A stretch of 64,000 bases of DNA from Breviolum minutum Mf 1.05b.01 (Eukaryota > Sar > Dinophyceae > Suessiales > Symbiodiniaceae), in NCBI GenBank assembly GCA_000507305.1, contig DF240201.1:66351-130350 (forward strand). The letters run 5' to 3'. Position 1 is the first letter of the stretch, and each line of letters begins with the position of its first letter. A program made the position numbers and the translations under genes. The notes under the pieces were generated by a model. That model saw nothing but the letters and a program-made list of their open reading frames with translations. It had not been told where the DNA came from and made no database searches. This document shows, piece after piece, positions 1-12,100 of the stretch.

Positions 1-2
1 GT

Positions 3-286
3 GTAGCAAGGTTTAGTTGCTCCGTTGCTCGTTGGCTGAGGACCGTCGAGCCCAAGGAAGCAAGAATGAAAGAGTGGCGAGAGCTTCTACGACAGTGGCA
101 TCCAGACAAGAACCCTCAAAGAATTGAGGCTTGCATGAACGGTTTTTTCAGTTAATAGCAGGTTGCTACTGGGCTGCTACTGGTGTGCTCTCTTGCCGCC
201 TGTTTTTGCTTCTTGCTTTGTCACAGGTGGCAACGGCAGTCTTCCAGTTCTTGCAGAAGGGCAAGCCAATGCTAGACGGCAATTGA
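3..286 (+). CDS. J-domain protein, C-terminal end (5' truncated, 2 exons)
   Basis: The reading frame is open from base 3 and runs through exon 3-128 into exon 227-286, ending at TGA 284-286. The peptide contains EWRELLRQWHPDKNPQRIE and continues after the intron as VATAVFQFLQKGKPMLDGN. The HPD tripeptide after a basic helix is the J-domain hallmark that stimulates Hsp70 ATPase, so a co-chaperone role is inferred. The intron, 129-226 (98 nt), begins GC and ends CACAG, a common dinoflagellate pattern. Only the last ~60 residues are in the window, so the rest of the protein is unknown. J-domains sitting at the extreme C-terminus of long dinoflagellate proteins are a familiar theme. I am confident of the J-like motif and moderately confident of the splice junction. 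Confidence 0.75.
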
Positions 287-892
287 GTGGATTTCACGTC
301 AGAGTGTCACCTAAAATTCTTTGAAGTCTTTATTTTTTAGGTCAACAGTTAATGCAACTGTTGAAGCTCACCTGTCACTGTCTCAGGTGACTCAGGTGTG
401 TCTTGTCAAGGGTTGTGGTATTTATTGTGGGCAAAAACAGTGGTGCAACCAGCACAGCTCTGCCCAGATGTTTCAGGCGATTTACACATTGACACATAGG
501 CCATGTTTTATGTCAGCGCAGCTGCAGTCTGACAGTCGCTGCCCAAAAAAAAAGCCATAATGCAGCCTCAACCAGGGGTTGGAATGATTTTCACCAAAAA
601 AAAACTGAACTGCACACACTTGAGACACAAGTCCAAAGTGGTGATTACCATGTCTTGGGGGGGCATGGAACTTGCCGGCTACAGGACTTGCTGTGTCAGT
701 TTGGAGATCCATCCACCTTGGCCTTCAAGGATCATTTGCAGGTGCAGACTTGATGTCTTTTGGGCCAAGAGTTTTTGTTGTTTTCTTTCCTCCCTGGCCC
801 AGTGAACCACCTTACAAAAAACCAATGTAATATGACCATAATTTAAAGGCTTCCTATTGACTTGTTGGCCGTTTTAAACGTTTAGAGATGCA

Positions 893-3800
893 GCTTTGAC
901 GTGTTCGAAGGGCGCCATCCAGACGATCATGCGCCACCAGTTGGACGGCCTGGTGATGGTGGGAAATCTGGCGAACCAGGCTGGTGAAGTTAAGCACCAA
1001 GCAGCATTGTCGTTTGAGTGAAGAAACTATCCTTGTGCAGGTGGACACCGCATTCTTAGCCGAGGTCAGCCCTTTCAGTTTTCTTTTTTGTTTGTTTTGG
1101 TGGGGATCTATGAGCCAGAAGTCAAGGCATGCGCTGCAGAGCGACTTCCAACAAAAGTCATTGGAGTGCCGGTGCCGACCTTAGGCTTTTGAGCGATAGC
1201 CAGGGTGGATACTTGGTGGGCAAACCACATGCTACGCACATGACGTACATCATTACAATCACAGGTATTTGTGTACCTTCAATGCATACTTCAATCATGA
1301 ATTCCTGTTTTGTTATTGCTGCCGTAGTGTTTTGGAGCCCCCATGCACATATATAGACACACAGTAAGTTCAGTTTCCAACTTACATTGACAATGATGGA
1401 ACCCCAAACCGGTTTTCCATTTTTCAGGTGTCACTGGATTGCAACTTCCCCTTTGTGCAACAGAGTGTGGGCTTCGACACGGTGGATGCCTTACAACCCC
1501 TGAAGCCGTGAACGTGAAGCCGCGCTGTGTGGGCAACGTTGAAAACCACGACTGAAGGTGACACGAACCCTGTCGGCCTTTGTCGGAACTATTGGGAACT
1601 TGGTCAAGGCTTCAAGGACAGAAGTTTTTTGACCCTGAGATTGCGTCACAAACTGAAATGCACAGAGATGTATGAAATTGTCAGAGACAACAAACTAAAA
1701 GTTTCTTTTAACCTGAACTGTACGACTGAACGAACAGAGATACTGTGAGTGTTGCAGATGTATGATTGCATGCAAAAGTGTCATATCCACTGGAAAAATG
1801 TTGGAAGTGAGAGCGATTCTTGCTAGAAAAGCGCTAAAGAAACACAGCTCTTTTCTCGTACTTTTCGCTGTACTGTTATGTGTGAGTCTTATGTTTGTTT
1901 GTGCTGTTGTTTGCCCTTTTGGCTCGCGCTTTTCCGTTGAGCTCTTGTTTCGCGGTTTTGAAATGTGTTTCCTCGTGCTTTTTCTTGTGCATCCTTCTCT
2001 TTCGGATCATGATTTTGTCTCTGCAGTAATGATTTCCTCAGTCTTGGTCAGAATTGTTCCGGAGCTTGGCGGACTTGTAGCACCTTTGCTTTTTGCTTCC
2101 TGGCAGATGTCTGGTACAGTCATACAGTCATACAGCTTTCATGCGTACAGGAAGGGTTTTGAACATCTGGAAAAAAGAGGTCAAAGGAAAACAATGGAAA
2201 ACAACTTCCTGCAGTGGACTTCCATTGTCTCCATACATTTGTTCTTCCGTTTTCTCACCTTGTGTTGCACATGGTTTGCCACAGAAAGTCAAGGAAGCAA
2301 CTTCTTATTCTTGCTGTTTCCCCCGGAGGGTACACTTCAAAATGGTGGAATTTGCACTTAAAGTTTCCTGGCTTCCTTACTTTCCAGTGCAAGGAACATG
2401 TGGATCTTCGTGCGCACGATGGGTGATGCATGGTCCCATGTGGCAGTACAAATCACCTTGCAGACCCATGTCCACATGGTCGTGATCTTAGCTGCCGTGT
2501 AAAGGAAATGCGGCACGTTTGGTTGACCATACTATGGTGTTTAGATAAGCTAAGCTTGTGATATTTGACAATTGGATGTGAACTTGCATCGTTATTTTGC
2601 GGTTTTGCCTTTTATTGAGCCGTACCTTCTTTATTGCTATGACTGCACAGTTTCTTTTAAACTGTTCTTCTTTGAGAATTATGGTGGCAAACATGTTTGG
2701 ACGCAACTTGGCACCATAGGTTCTCATGTCTGGCAGCCAGCTGTTGGGACAATACCTTGCCAAAATCGTGCAGCCAGAAACTCTAGCAGTTTTTGGTTTC
2801 TGTCTCTTACTGCGAGGGATGAGGGATGATGATGTTTGGACAGGGGCCCCCCACTAATTTTCTGTGATTGAGGTGCCTATGTGATTTGATTGTTCAAAGG
2901 CATGAAGCAGGCAGGGCGTTTTCAACATGCCAAGATTTGGACTTGCCAACAGTTGTTGCCACCAAAAAATGCCCATTTTCAGGTGAGCTACGTTTTTTTT
3001 TGCCATGAAAGGAGTTTGTCAAAAGGGAACTCCATCAGAGTCTGCGTAGGCAAATTTGTGGTATTTACAGCATCGCGTAGGCAAGCGTAGCCATTCCGCG
3101 GAGCCTATTAGATTTTCGTATAATTTTTTTGGCGTAGGCATTTCGCGTAGCCAATGTAAGCTTTGAAATATGGCAGGGTATTCAACGGTACTAGTATATC
3201 TGCAGAGATCCCTGCGACAAGCCAAAAAGTTGGAAAAGGTGTGCATTCCTAATTTCAGATTGTAGTTCTCGTCCCCGCGTAGCCTCTGCGTAGCCTCCGC
3301 GGAGGCATTAGCGTAGCCAACACAGCCATCCGACAGGTCCTTGCCATTCCTTGCCCATCTGCCGGTCCGTAGTCAAGGTTCAAGTTCTTCTGCGTCAACT
3401 TCAGCTGCCCCGTAGATTAAATGAAAAATTCCTCGCGGAGGCGTTTCGCGTAGGCAAATGTATCTCGCGCACAAACGGTAGCCCTGCGGAGCCTTCCGCG
3501 TAGCCTCCATGCCAGTGTACAAGCCCCACACAATAAAAAAAAACACGGCTCAGGTCAAGACCATGGTATCATCATGCTTCCGGTGGGGTGCTGGCCCTAG
3601 CAAACGGGGTTTTTTGAAAAGAAGCAAAAGAAGACCGACAGTCCGTTTATACGTCGTGAATAACTGGGTGGTGGCACCTCAACTTTTTTGTTTTCTCCCC
3701 AACTAACCTGGGGAAGAGAATCCCCCATTTTGAGGAGCATATTTTTCAAAGGGGTTGAAGTTCAACCACCAAGCAGATAACTTCAGCCAGTGACTTCGAG

Positions 3801-4611
3801 GTTTGTGAACGACATTCTGGAGCTCCGCGTCCTTTTCTCTGAATTGATGGAGGTCATGTCCAGAAACCACTACGAGCAGAGTGAGGAAACCCACTGGGAT
3901 GAGACCGACACATCTCATGGATTGGTGATTGATGCATGAATTTATGAATGTTTTGTTTGTCAATGGAGATATTATCATTTAGAAAGGTCTACTAAGCTAC
4001 CATAAGCTACGGTTTAAGATTGAAATATCATCTACTTTCACGACAATTCCTATAGATCCCAAGGGATGAGTTTTGGATGGACATTGGTTGAAGATCTTTT
4101 TCAGCTGAGGTTGGGATTCAATTCCAAGCATCGCATCAAAATTGAAGCCAAGCACTGTTCAGGTCTTAGTGACCAGGGATGCCCATGTTTCAGGCTGGAT
4201 AGAGATGGAATGGCGATGAATCACTGAATCTTTCCCAAGGCAGCCTTATTTGAAGTAATACCGCGGGATGTGCAGTATGAGATGTGTTTCGGTGGCCGGG
4301 AAAGGCGCGGACAGAAGGAAGGTTGCCAATCTGTTTGATATCCTTCTTGTTTCACGGCAATCCGGAGTTGTCTGCGGTTCATGTCCTTTCACATGCCCCA
4401 TCTTTGAGTTGGCTAGAATTCCCCACGAGGTACATGAACAAAGTGGACTTCTCGACGATCTCCACAGATCGACTTTTGCTTCGTTTTGTGAGGAAATCTC
4501 AGAGAATTCTGCATCAGCCCTGAAGTTTTCATCCCTTGAGGACATGAGTGGCCGATGCTTGTCTGATCAGGTTGAGATTGAACTCCACCGTCGGAGGCAA
4601 CTGGGGATTAT
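893..4611 (+). CDS. PPi-dependent phosphofructokinase-like gene, fragmentary multi-exon
   Basis: Exon-like pieces in order: 893-979 (QLDGLVMVGNLANQ), 1041-1064 (VDTAFLAE), 1122-1171 (RLPTKVIGVP), 1428-1481 (FVQQSVGFDT), 1558-1623 (FVGTIGNLVKASRTE), 2388-2496 (WIFVRTMGDAWSHVAVQ then THVHMVVI), 3801-3852 (NDILELRVLFSELMEV) and about 4437-4611 (LSDQVEIELHRRRQLG). Together they follow the order of PPi-dependent 6-phosphofructokinases: the LDaLVivGG..sdtA.LAE stretch, the TKvvGVPvtL loop, the VGFDT helix, the MGRxaSHvaLE substrate-binding motif, and the helical insert before FGYEGR. That enzyme phosphorylates fructose 6-phosphate with pyrophosphate in glycolysis. Here MGR reads MGD and the LE pair reads VQ, so activity is doubtful. 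The N-terminal GGDD part and the C-terminal end were not found. It could be a divergent regulatory-type subunit or a decaying copy. Most joins use GT or GC donors. Confidence 0.62.
3041..3510 (+). repeat. Cluster of GCGTAGGC / GCGTAGCC and CCGCGGAGGC short repeats
   Basis: About a dozen copies of GCGTAGGC or GCGTAGCC are scattered over 450 bases, mixed with CGCGGAGGC/CGCGGAGCC. A 14-bp perfect palindrome, GCCTCCGCGGAGGC, lies at 3293-3306. The cluster sits in the presumed intron between the MGD exon and the exon at 3801 of the phosphofructokinase-like gene. It is much richer in CpG than its surroundings. No function is evident. Confidence 0.7.
3661..3775. mobile_element. MITE-like element, family 1 (diverged copy) inside an intron
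   Basis: The left end carries CTGGGTGGTGG and the right end TTCAACCACCAAGCAG, an imperfect inverted repeat. The interior shares 'ctccccaac...ggggaaga..tcccccattttga' with the copies at 38367, 62327 and others. It lies 25 bases upstream of the exon starting at 3801, so it forms the 3' part of an intron, as expected for an introner-like insertion. Confidence 0.5.
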
Positions 4612-4679
4612 CAAGGAGGACAGCGCAATTGTTCATTGGAAGTGTCTAGTTCACGATTTGAGATTGGATAGATGAAATT

Positions 4680-7600
4680 GTTGACTGGTACAGTATCATG
4701 CACCTGTGCAGTTCAAGCCTATGAAACTTGGCAGATTGCTTCCCCAGTCTTCGGTGTCCATAGCTTTCGGCTGAAGATCAGTATGACATGACCGCAGCAC
4801 TGACCATGCGTAATGCCGGCTAACACTGCCCCGGCCTGAGCGATATATTCGACATGATCATTCGCCACCCACCATTCCTCCATCCACTGCAACCCTGGTT
4901 GCCTTCTTTGCCAAGGAAAATGAGCCCCTCCTGAGGGAGACATCGCATTGCTTCTGCTCTAGCAACACTGTAGATCCTCTGGATGAGAAGGGGACCCCAG
5001 ATGGATCTGCGTCAAAATGGCTTAGCACCTCCAGGGGCTTTGATTGACGGCAGTCCCGGCAATGAGGTGCACATCTGATGTAGTGCCAAGAGTGAACGAG
5101 AAGTTCGTATTGAATTGGCTCAAGGTGAGGTGTTTTATAGCAAAGACCCAGAGTCACCAATCAGTTAGCAACGCCACTGATGTGACAGTCCTTTTTCTGG
5201 GATGAGCTGTTAGCTTTGAAAGTTGCAAGTTGCAAGTGATCATGCACTTTTCATACCAGGATGAGGCCAATGAGGAGGATATAGTGAGGGTGATGTCTCA
5301 GCTTCTGTCTATAAGACCAGAGTTGGAGGGATCATTGCTGCCTGGCAACAGCTTCAGGCTGTGAAACAGCGTTGAAACGAATCCGAAACGCATCCGGGAG
5401 TATTCATCAGGATTGATCAGATCAACTGCCATTTCAATAGGAACAGGCTCTGCAAGCATCATATGTCATAAACAAATCATACACTGCCGAAAACCAACAT
5501 AGCCACTGAAAAAATGATAGCTGCAAAAAAAAACGACTTTCTTTTCAAGAAGGCCTATTTTCAGGAACCATATTTTAGTAAGGTAGGGTATGGACCTATA
5601 GCAGACTATAGCAGAATCTATAGACATCCTAGGAGGTCACAGTCTTCAACATCTTGGCATTTTTTGGTACGAGATGCCATCATCCCTGGTGGGGTCCAAC
5701 CAAGGCTGACAGCTATCAGTGCCTCGCAAGTGGTCAATCGAGGGTTGCAAAGAAAATCCACCTGGCCCAGCTTTGAGTCCAACTCAATCCTAGAAGAGGT
5801 GCCGTTTGTTGAGATCAACTGTGGGTGGTGGAAAAAACGACAAATTTTTATAGATACCTTTTAAAAGGACTTTAAAAAAGGGGTCTGTCAATATGTTAAA
5901 GGGTATTTATGAAGAAATAATCTAGCAAAACGATATAAAAATCAGATTTGCTACAGATGTGATGTGTAATTTGTAGGTGTTACACCTGTGAAATTTTATA
6001 TAACACATCACTGATTTTTAGGCTACGGCTGGTGTAGAAGCCGTCCAGCCATTCATCTTTCAATGCTCCAGGACTTGGAAGTGGACACTTTGCGGTTGCC
6101 GAGGCCAGTGGAGTGGAGTCATCGGAGATGGTGGCCAGGTGGAGTCATAGAAAACCCTTGAGTTGGCAGGCTGCGTTTTTCTACTTGCAACTACTTTGTG
6201 AACGAGGAAGAGGAGACACTGGAGATTGAGGCTCCAAAAAAGGACCCAACGGCTTGCAAAGTACCTTGAGAAAATTGTCCTGACATTCTGGCAGGTGACT
6301 CGTTCTGGGCCTCTCAATGCAGAGCACCAGTCTGAGAGAGTTTTACTGAGAGATGACTCACAGAGAAGTGCAAAAATCCCCACATTTGCTGCATTTCAAG
6401 CTAAATCTTTGCAATCCCAAGGTCCAAAGTTGTACTGCACACCAACGACTTGTCGGCAAAGGCTGGAACGGGCTTCTAGGGATGCTTGGCTAGGGATGCT
6501 TTGCCAAGTTGGGTTCATCCTCGATACCAAGTTGGAATGTCGATTTATGCGCGATTGCTAAGAAATCTGGAACATGGCTGGTTGGTGCAGGGAATCCATC
6601 GGATCTGGAGCATATATGTTAGGGATGCAACATCTTGATGCCAATTTTTCTCTCAAGATTTTGGATCTTGAACTTTTCTCCCCACCTACTTCTCCCTGAT
6701 CCCCTCCTGTGGGGTTGTTGGTATGGGATAGGTACAGTATGTTAAGAGTCTTTGACTTTGACCCCGGAAGGATACTTTACAGATGTGCATATCTTAAAAG
6801 ATGATCCATGGCAACTTTCTCCCATTATGAATTTTACTAACCATGTTCCCGGATGTGACGCTGCTGACTGTGTGAGCCTATCTGTCTTTGGAAGAAAGAG
6901 CTACGCTTTCCCTCTCTAAACCATGTATGTGTCGCCCAATGCTTCTGCCACACTCAGACGCTGTGGACATCCGATTTCTGCTTGTAGCTGCAGTCCCGCC
7001 TGGAAATGTACAGTTTCAGTATCGCTTAGTTAAAGACATCCTAGCACCTGCAAGCATGTCTGAATTATGATGGAAAACAAGATCAGCTAATGTAACCACA
7101 TGCACTATTTAGCTGGAAGCAACAACCCCGCACAAATCAGCAAAGGCAGGCGCAGACCAGCAATTTTACACCCCGCAGGCATTGTTGCCGGGCAGTGTCA
7201 ATAGTATAAGTTTGTTATGCAAATTTCTCAACTACCTCGTTCCAATGTGTAGCACAAAATTGGCACATTGCTTCAGCCACACTGCAACGGCAAGGCTAAA
7301 CTTGCAAACGTTTCCTAACCTTTCCATCCGTCCGCATTGCATTCATGCATACATGCCTGCTGCATGATACTGTTCGTGACGTTGCTATTGCGAACCACGA
7401 TGTATGGTGCAATGTGAAAAGGACAGGAGAGAGAGATCAGACTTGATCAAATCACATCAGGAGCGTTTCTATTGTCGTTCCGAAGATTTGATGGAGAATT
7501 TTGGAGTTCATGGAGCCCCTGCAAGGCTGACGTGAACTACGTGAGACAAAAAAAGATGTGTTGATCCAAGTGGCAGTATAATGAATTCAAACCTTATTTT

Positions 7601-9162
7601 TGGTGCAGCATATTTCATATTACTGTATTTGATCAATGTTGACTTCACATAGATACACTTGCACCTTTGTCTCATTGCCACCAAGGCTTGTGTTCAAACC
7701 CGGTGCAGATTCTGTTTCGGTCAAGATTGAGTTGATAGCAGATGGCCTCAGAAAACTGCGACTTCAATCATTTCAATCATTTCAGCTGTGTAAAAGGGCT
7801 ATGTGCGAAAGCAAGTACTAATCCGCTGACGAGGCAAGTGATGAGTGGTCTCCCACTTTGGAGTTCGAGGTGAAGCGGTGGAAGAAACAGACATCAGTGG
7901 AGACTAGTACGGACAGTTCTTGGGAGCAAGATATTTTCATGAATCCAATCTTTGCAGGTGGTCCTGGATGGGACAACTGCCACAAACGCTGATCTAGACA
8001 TCTATGGGAGATCTGCGCGAGTGAAGATAGATGACAAGGCCACGCCAAGTGCACACGAAAAATGAGTCACTATGTGGAGGAACTTGTTTCTCAGTTGCCT
8101 CAATTTGTGAAAGTCCCAACATCACCACTTTTGTTCATTTCTGTTGTGGTGAAAGGATGCGTTTCCTTCAAATGTGGTTGATGTGCGGAAGCTTGCCAAG
8201 AGTTTGTCATGGGAGCACTTGAGGCAGGGCACCCATCAAAGGAACAAAAAATCCCTCCACTTAACTTTCGGCATTTGTGACACACACACATATATATATA
8301 TATATACATAAATATCTCTATATATAAAGTTTCCCCCTGTGCAGGCAGGCACTTGAGAATGCTCCGCTCTTGATTTTGATGGGGGAGTACCTGAAGCTCA
8401 ATTTTCGCAATGAAACAGTCCGGAGAGGCACGGAATTTCTGCATTGATCCAACTCTCAAATTATAACATGACCAGCCGTCATTTGGTGTTGGGCCCTTTT
8501 TTTGGTTGGTGAGGGTGTGGTGGTTAAGAATGCCCGCCCAACTGGAGGTACCATCAAGATGCTGTTGGTTGCAGAGTGCCATCACTTGTATGGGATTCTC
8601 AGGCCGATGATTCAGTTCAATATTTAGCTACTCCACCAGCAATAAACTGCTAGTCAAATTGTTTCCCTGAACAAGTCGTTTTTGTTGATGTCTTTCTTTT
8701 GAAGATGTTTGCTTTCCATGATGGTTGGAGTGGATTTCTCATTGGGATTGTTGCTCTCTCACTTAGCTGGGCCCTGTGCCAGGCTATTTCTGAGCATTTT
8801 GCTCGTTGACAAAGTCTTCAAGGGTGCGGGTGGGGAAGACATGAGCGCCGAACCGCCCCAGTCAGTGGCAGAGTTTCTACATAGCCGTCAGGGTATCTCA
8901 GATCGCCTGAATGTATCATGTTGACATCATGCGCACAATTCCTCGTCACAATCCGTCCCTCACTTGCAATTCTTAGCCAAGTTGATCTGTCTAAGGTCCC
9001 GGAATGCTGGTGACAGTAGCCTGCGGCATGCTTCTTCCCTTTGCTGTGCTCCATTATCTTGACTACATCTCCTTGACATGGAGAGTGGGTCAGGCTCTCA
9101 ACGCTTGCGATGACCCGCTCGACGCGCCTCAATGGAAGTCAACATATGTCAACTAAACTGAG
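4680..9162 (+). other. No assignable gene; scattered coding-like exons
   Basis: I recognise no family here, but several stretches look like exons bounded by AG/GT. These include 5263-5350 (DEANEEDIVRVMSQLLSIRP), about 7825-7940 (SDEWSPTLEFEVKRW onwards), about 8053-8175 (HYVEELVSQLPQFVKVP) and 8706-8796 (FHDGWSGFLIGIVALSLSWA, a likely membrane helix). The last three precede the ABC-type gene on the same strand and may be its N-terminal exons. A transcript alignment would settle this. Confidence 0.35.
8281..8328. repeat. (CA)n/(TA)n microsatellite
   Basis: Alternating CACACACA passes into TATATATA and then interrupted TATATA, about 48 bases. It is a simple repeat with no coding content. Confidence 0.85.
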
Positions 9163-12100
9163 GTGGAGCATCACGAGCGCAACTGCTTTCTGCGCTGGTG
9201 CGAAGGCTCTTGCACTACGATGTCTCTTCCAGGAGACTTGGGTTTGCCGGGGGAGTGCCAACAATCAGAAAAGAGACTTGCGGTAGGAGCAGTCAAGGCT
9301 AAAACACCGGAAAAAGAAAGAATTGAATTTATCTCCGCCTCCAGATCAAACGGGAAAGCAACAGAATTTGAGAGCCAGTTGAAGATACGTTCAACACAAC
9401 TCTCTTTGTGACTCTCCGGTAACCTGGTACATTGCAACATCTTGAGAATGCCTTGGCTAGGATTGACATCAAACAAGGGGCCGAGATCATGGCTATGACA
9501 AAGGACCTCTGGTTACCACCTGTGGCACTGGGAGCCTAGATGTGATTGTTCTTGTGTGACAGGATGTCGAAGACATTGTCCAGAACGGTTACATGGGAAT
9601 CATAGAAATCATCTCCCACTTGCAGAATCTTGCAACCGTCGAAGCCTCAGAAAATGCTGGATTTTTTTGCCGTGAACTTGAAACACTAGTGGTTATGGCG
9701 TTGATTTTCAATGCCATCAATGCCAAGGTGCTGGCATATCAGATCATCTCTCGGCTGATCCTTCAAGAACCCATCAGCCCCTGGAGCATTGCCCCACTGG
9801 CAGTCCATCCTACTCTGTTGGCTCTTTTTGCCATTTGCCGACGCTTAGCTGATCTAGCTGAATTAGCCCGCTCTGCTGACTTAGCGGACTTGCTAGTAGG
9901 TTGGATTTTTCAGCCACAGACAGACAAGTTTCTCCTGTTTGGACAAACCTATGTAAGTTGAGGTCGCAGAACGACAATTCATGTCCAGCAAGCGGAAAAT
10001 GCTGAACGAGCCTCATTGGTAAGTCAAATGCAGAGTGCCGGCAACTAAGTTCAGGAAGATGCATGTCAGGTGCTAAATCTTGATGAATTGCCATTCCCAT
10101 GGCCGTGAAAACAAGTCCACCATTTCTATTTGATTCGTCTCTTTAGGGCGTGGTTTTCTATCTCCATGTTAGTTCGCAGTAGTGTTGGTGCAACCCCCTT
10201 TGGTTGAATCCATGCCTGCAAGGTCACACTGAACAATACCATCATTCGAAACCTTGGAGGGGTTGCAAAAGCTATCGACCAGTTCGAGAAGGCCATCGCC
10301 ACCTTCAATGCATCGTTGGTGGCCACCCTGCAAGTCATGAAAAACAACATGTACTTTGCAAACTGGATGGGCTTGGTGATGCTTGCAGCGTGCCGAACTC
10401 AGATTGAACATGCTGAAATAAATGCATCCATATAGTTTTGACGATTTTTGGAGACTCAGAATGGTTAGCTGGTTTCAGGTACACACTTGCAGGAGGACTG
10501 CAGGTTGTAGACGGAAAGATGAGGCCTGGAGATTGCTGCTTCTGCCGAAAAGGTCTTCCTTTGTGTCTCGTGTCTGTTTGTATCTCCCTTTCAATTTGCA
10601 GGATGGGTATCTTCCTAGCAGATATCACACTGTTCACGCAGATCAATGTGACATGGAGCATGATTTGCAGTCACCATCTCAGGCCCTCAGAATCTTCCAA
10701 GGCAGGAACCCCCCTTTCTTAACTGCCAAACCCCAAGGTCGGGGCGTCGAGATCAATAGCATCTTACCTGGACTGGAGCGGGTCAGAGCCTCAAGAACCC
10801 ACCATTCGGACAGCACTGTGTGTATTGGCTCCTAGAATTTATGTATGTATACAATTGTATACATATATATGCATATATAATCAATATATACATATATCCA
10901 TCATACAGATATTTCCGTCATATCATATATATTAAATACATAATAGCGTCACACACACACATATATATATACATACATATCTTGTCATATATGATGAATC
11001 AGTATGTATGTACCCACTGTAGATTATATGTTCCATATTCTTGCATTTGTGAGGTTGTCATCCTGATGAATCTTCCGACTGACCTTCCGGATCGCCGAAA
11101 GGTTTTGAGGCTGGTTTTGGGAAGGCATCCCCCGTCTTCTACCTTCCCTTTTTCCGTCGCACAGACTGAAAGCGAGGCATTTGGTTTCGGCCTCGCGTGG
11201 AATGCGGAGCATCATGGAAACTGACAATCCGACCAAAAAGCTGATGTTGGATGACATGCCCTTGTTCCTCAAGGTGGCTGCTGCAATTGTTTTTGTCTTG
11301 GGTGCCATCGTACTCATAGCATACACTGGCATACTTGGCACTTCTGAGGGTGCAGAGTTTATAGAAATCACTGAAGCGTTCAGACCACACCAAAACCTTC
11401 CATCAGGGGCCGCTCATTGAGTTCGCAGTCAAGTCGCAACAGGGTGAGTTCTTTATCCGAAAGGTCGGGGCGGCTAGCAGGATGTACCATTCATGCTACA
11501 CATGTGCTCACCATATTCCGATGAAAATGGCCATTTACAGAGCTTTTCAGGTGGCCTTGCAACTGAAAGGCGAATTGTACATACATCAAGGAGAGCTCTC
11601 AACTCAGATGAATCGATCCACCTCAAAATGAAATGAAGTGAACAAACATGCTCTTTCTGCTTTTGGAGCTGAAATTGGGAGCTTGATTTTTTTTGTCCAA
11701 TGAGTATATTATGTAATTTAGATTAATTTAGCCTATGAGATGAAAGACCGAGGTTTATTGCGCTTGTGGGCTTGCACGGCCATGGTAAGTCTTCCATATT
11801 GAAGATGTTCGGTGGAGAACTCTTGCCTGGAGAAGGATCCAAACAGAATGCAGATCGGAGCGAGTATGATGGGGCAGAGAGTAGGAGAGAAAACATTTTT
11901 AAGTACAGATATGTGGGGTTTATGAATTTGGACGTCTTTGACAGAATGACTGCGATTTTTTAAAGAAGTGTTTGGCTTTGTTGGGGTTTATCTGGAATTC
12001 ATAGTTATTATTCAAGGCAATGCTCTCCTACACATTTATCATAGCATTTCATCCTTTCATCGGCGCAGGAAATCTTCCGGGCTTCTTTGTGCCGCCGCAC

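Noticed and set aside
1762..2361. 199-codon hydrophobic open frame
   Set aside because: It lies between PFK-like exons on the same strand, has no recognisable family and its hydrophobicity follows from a T-rich intron.
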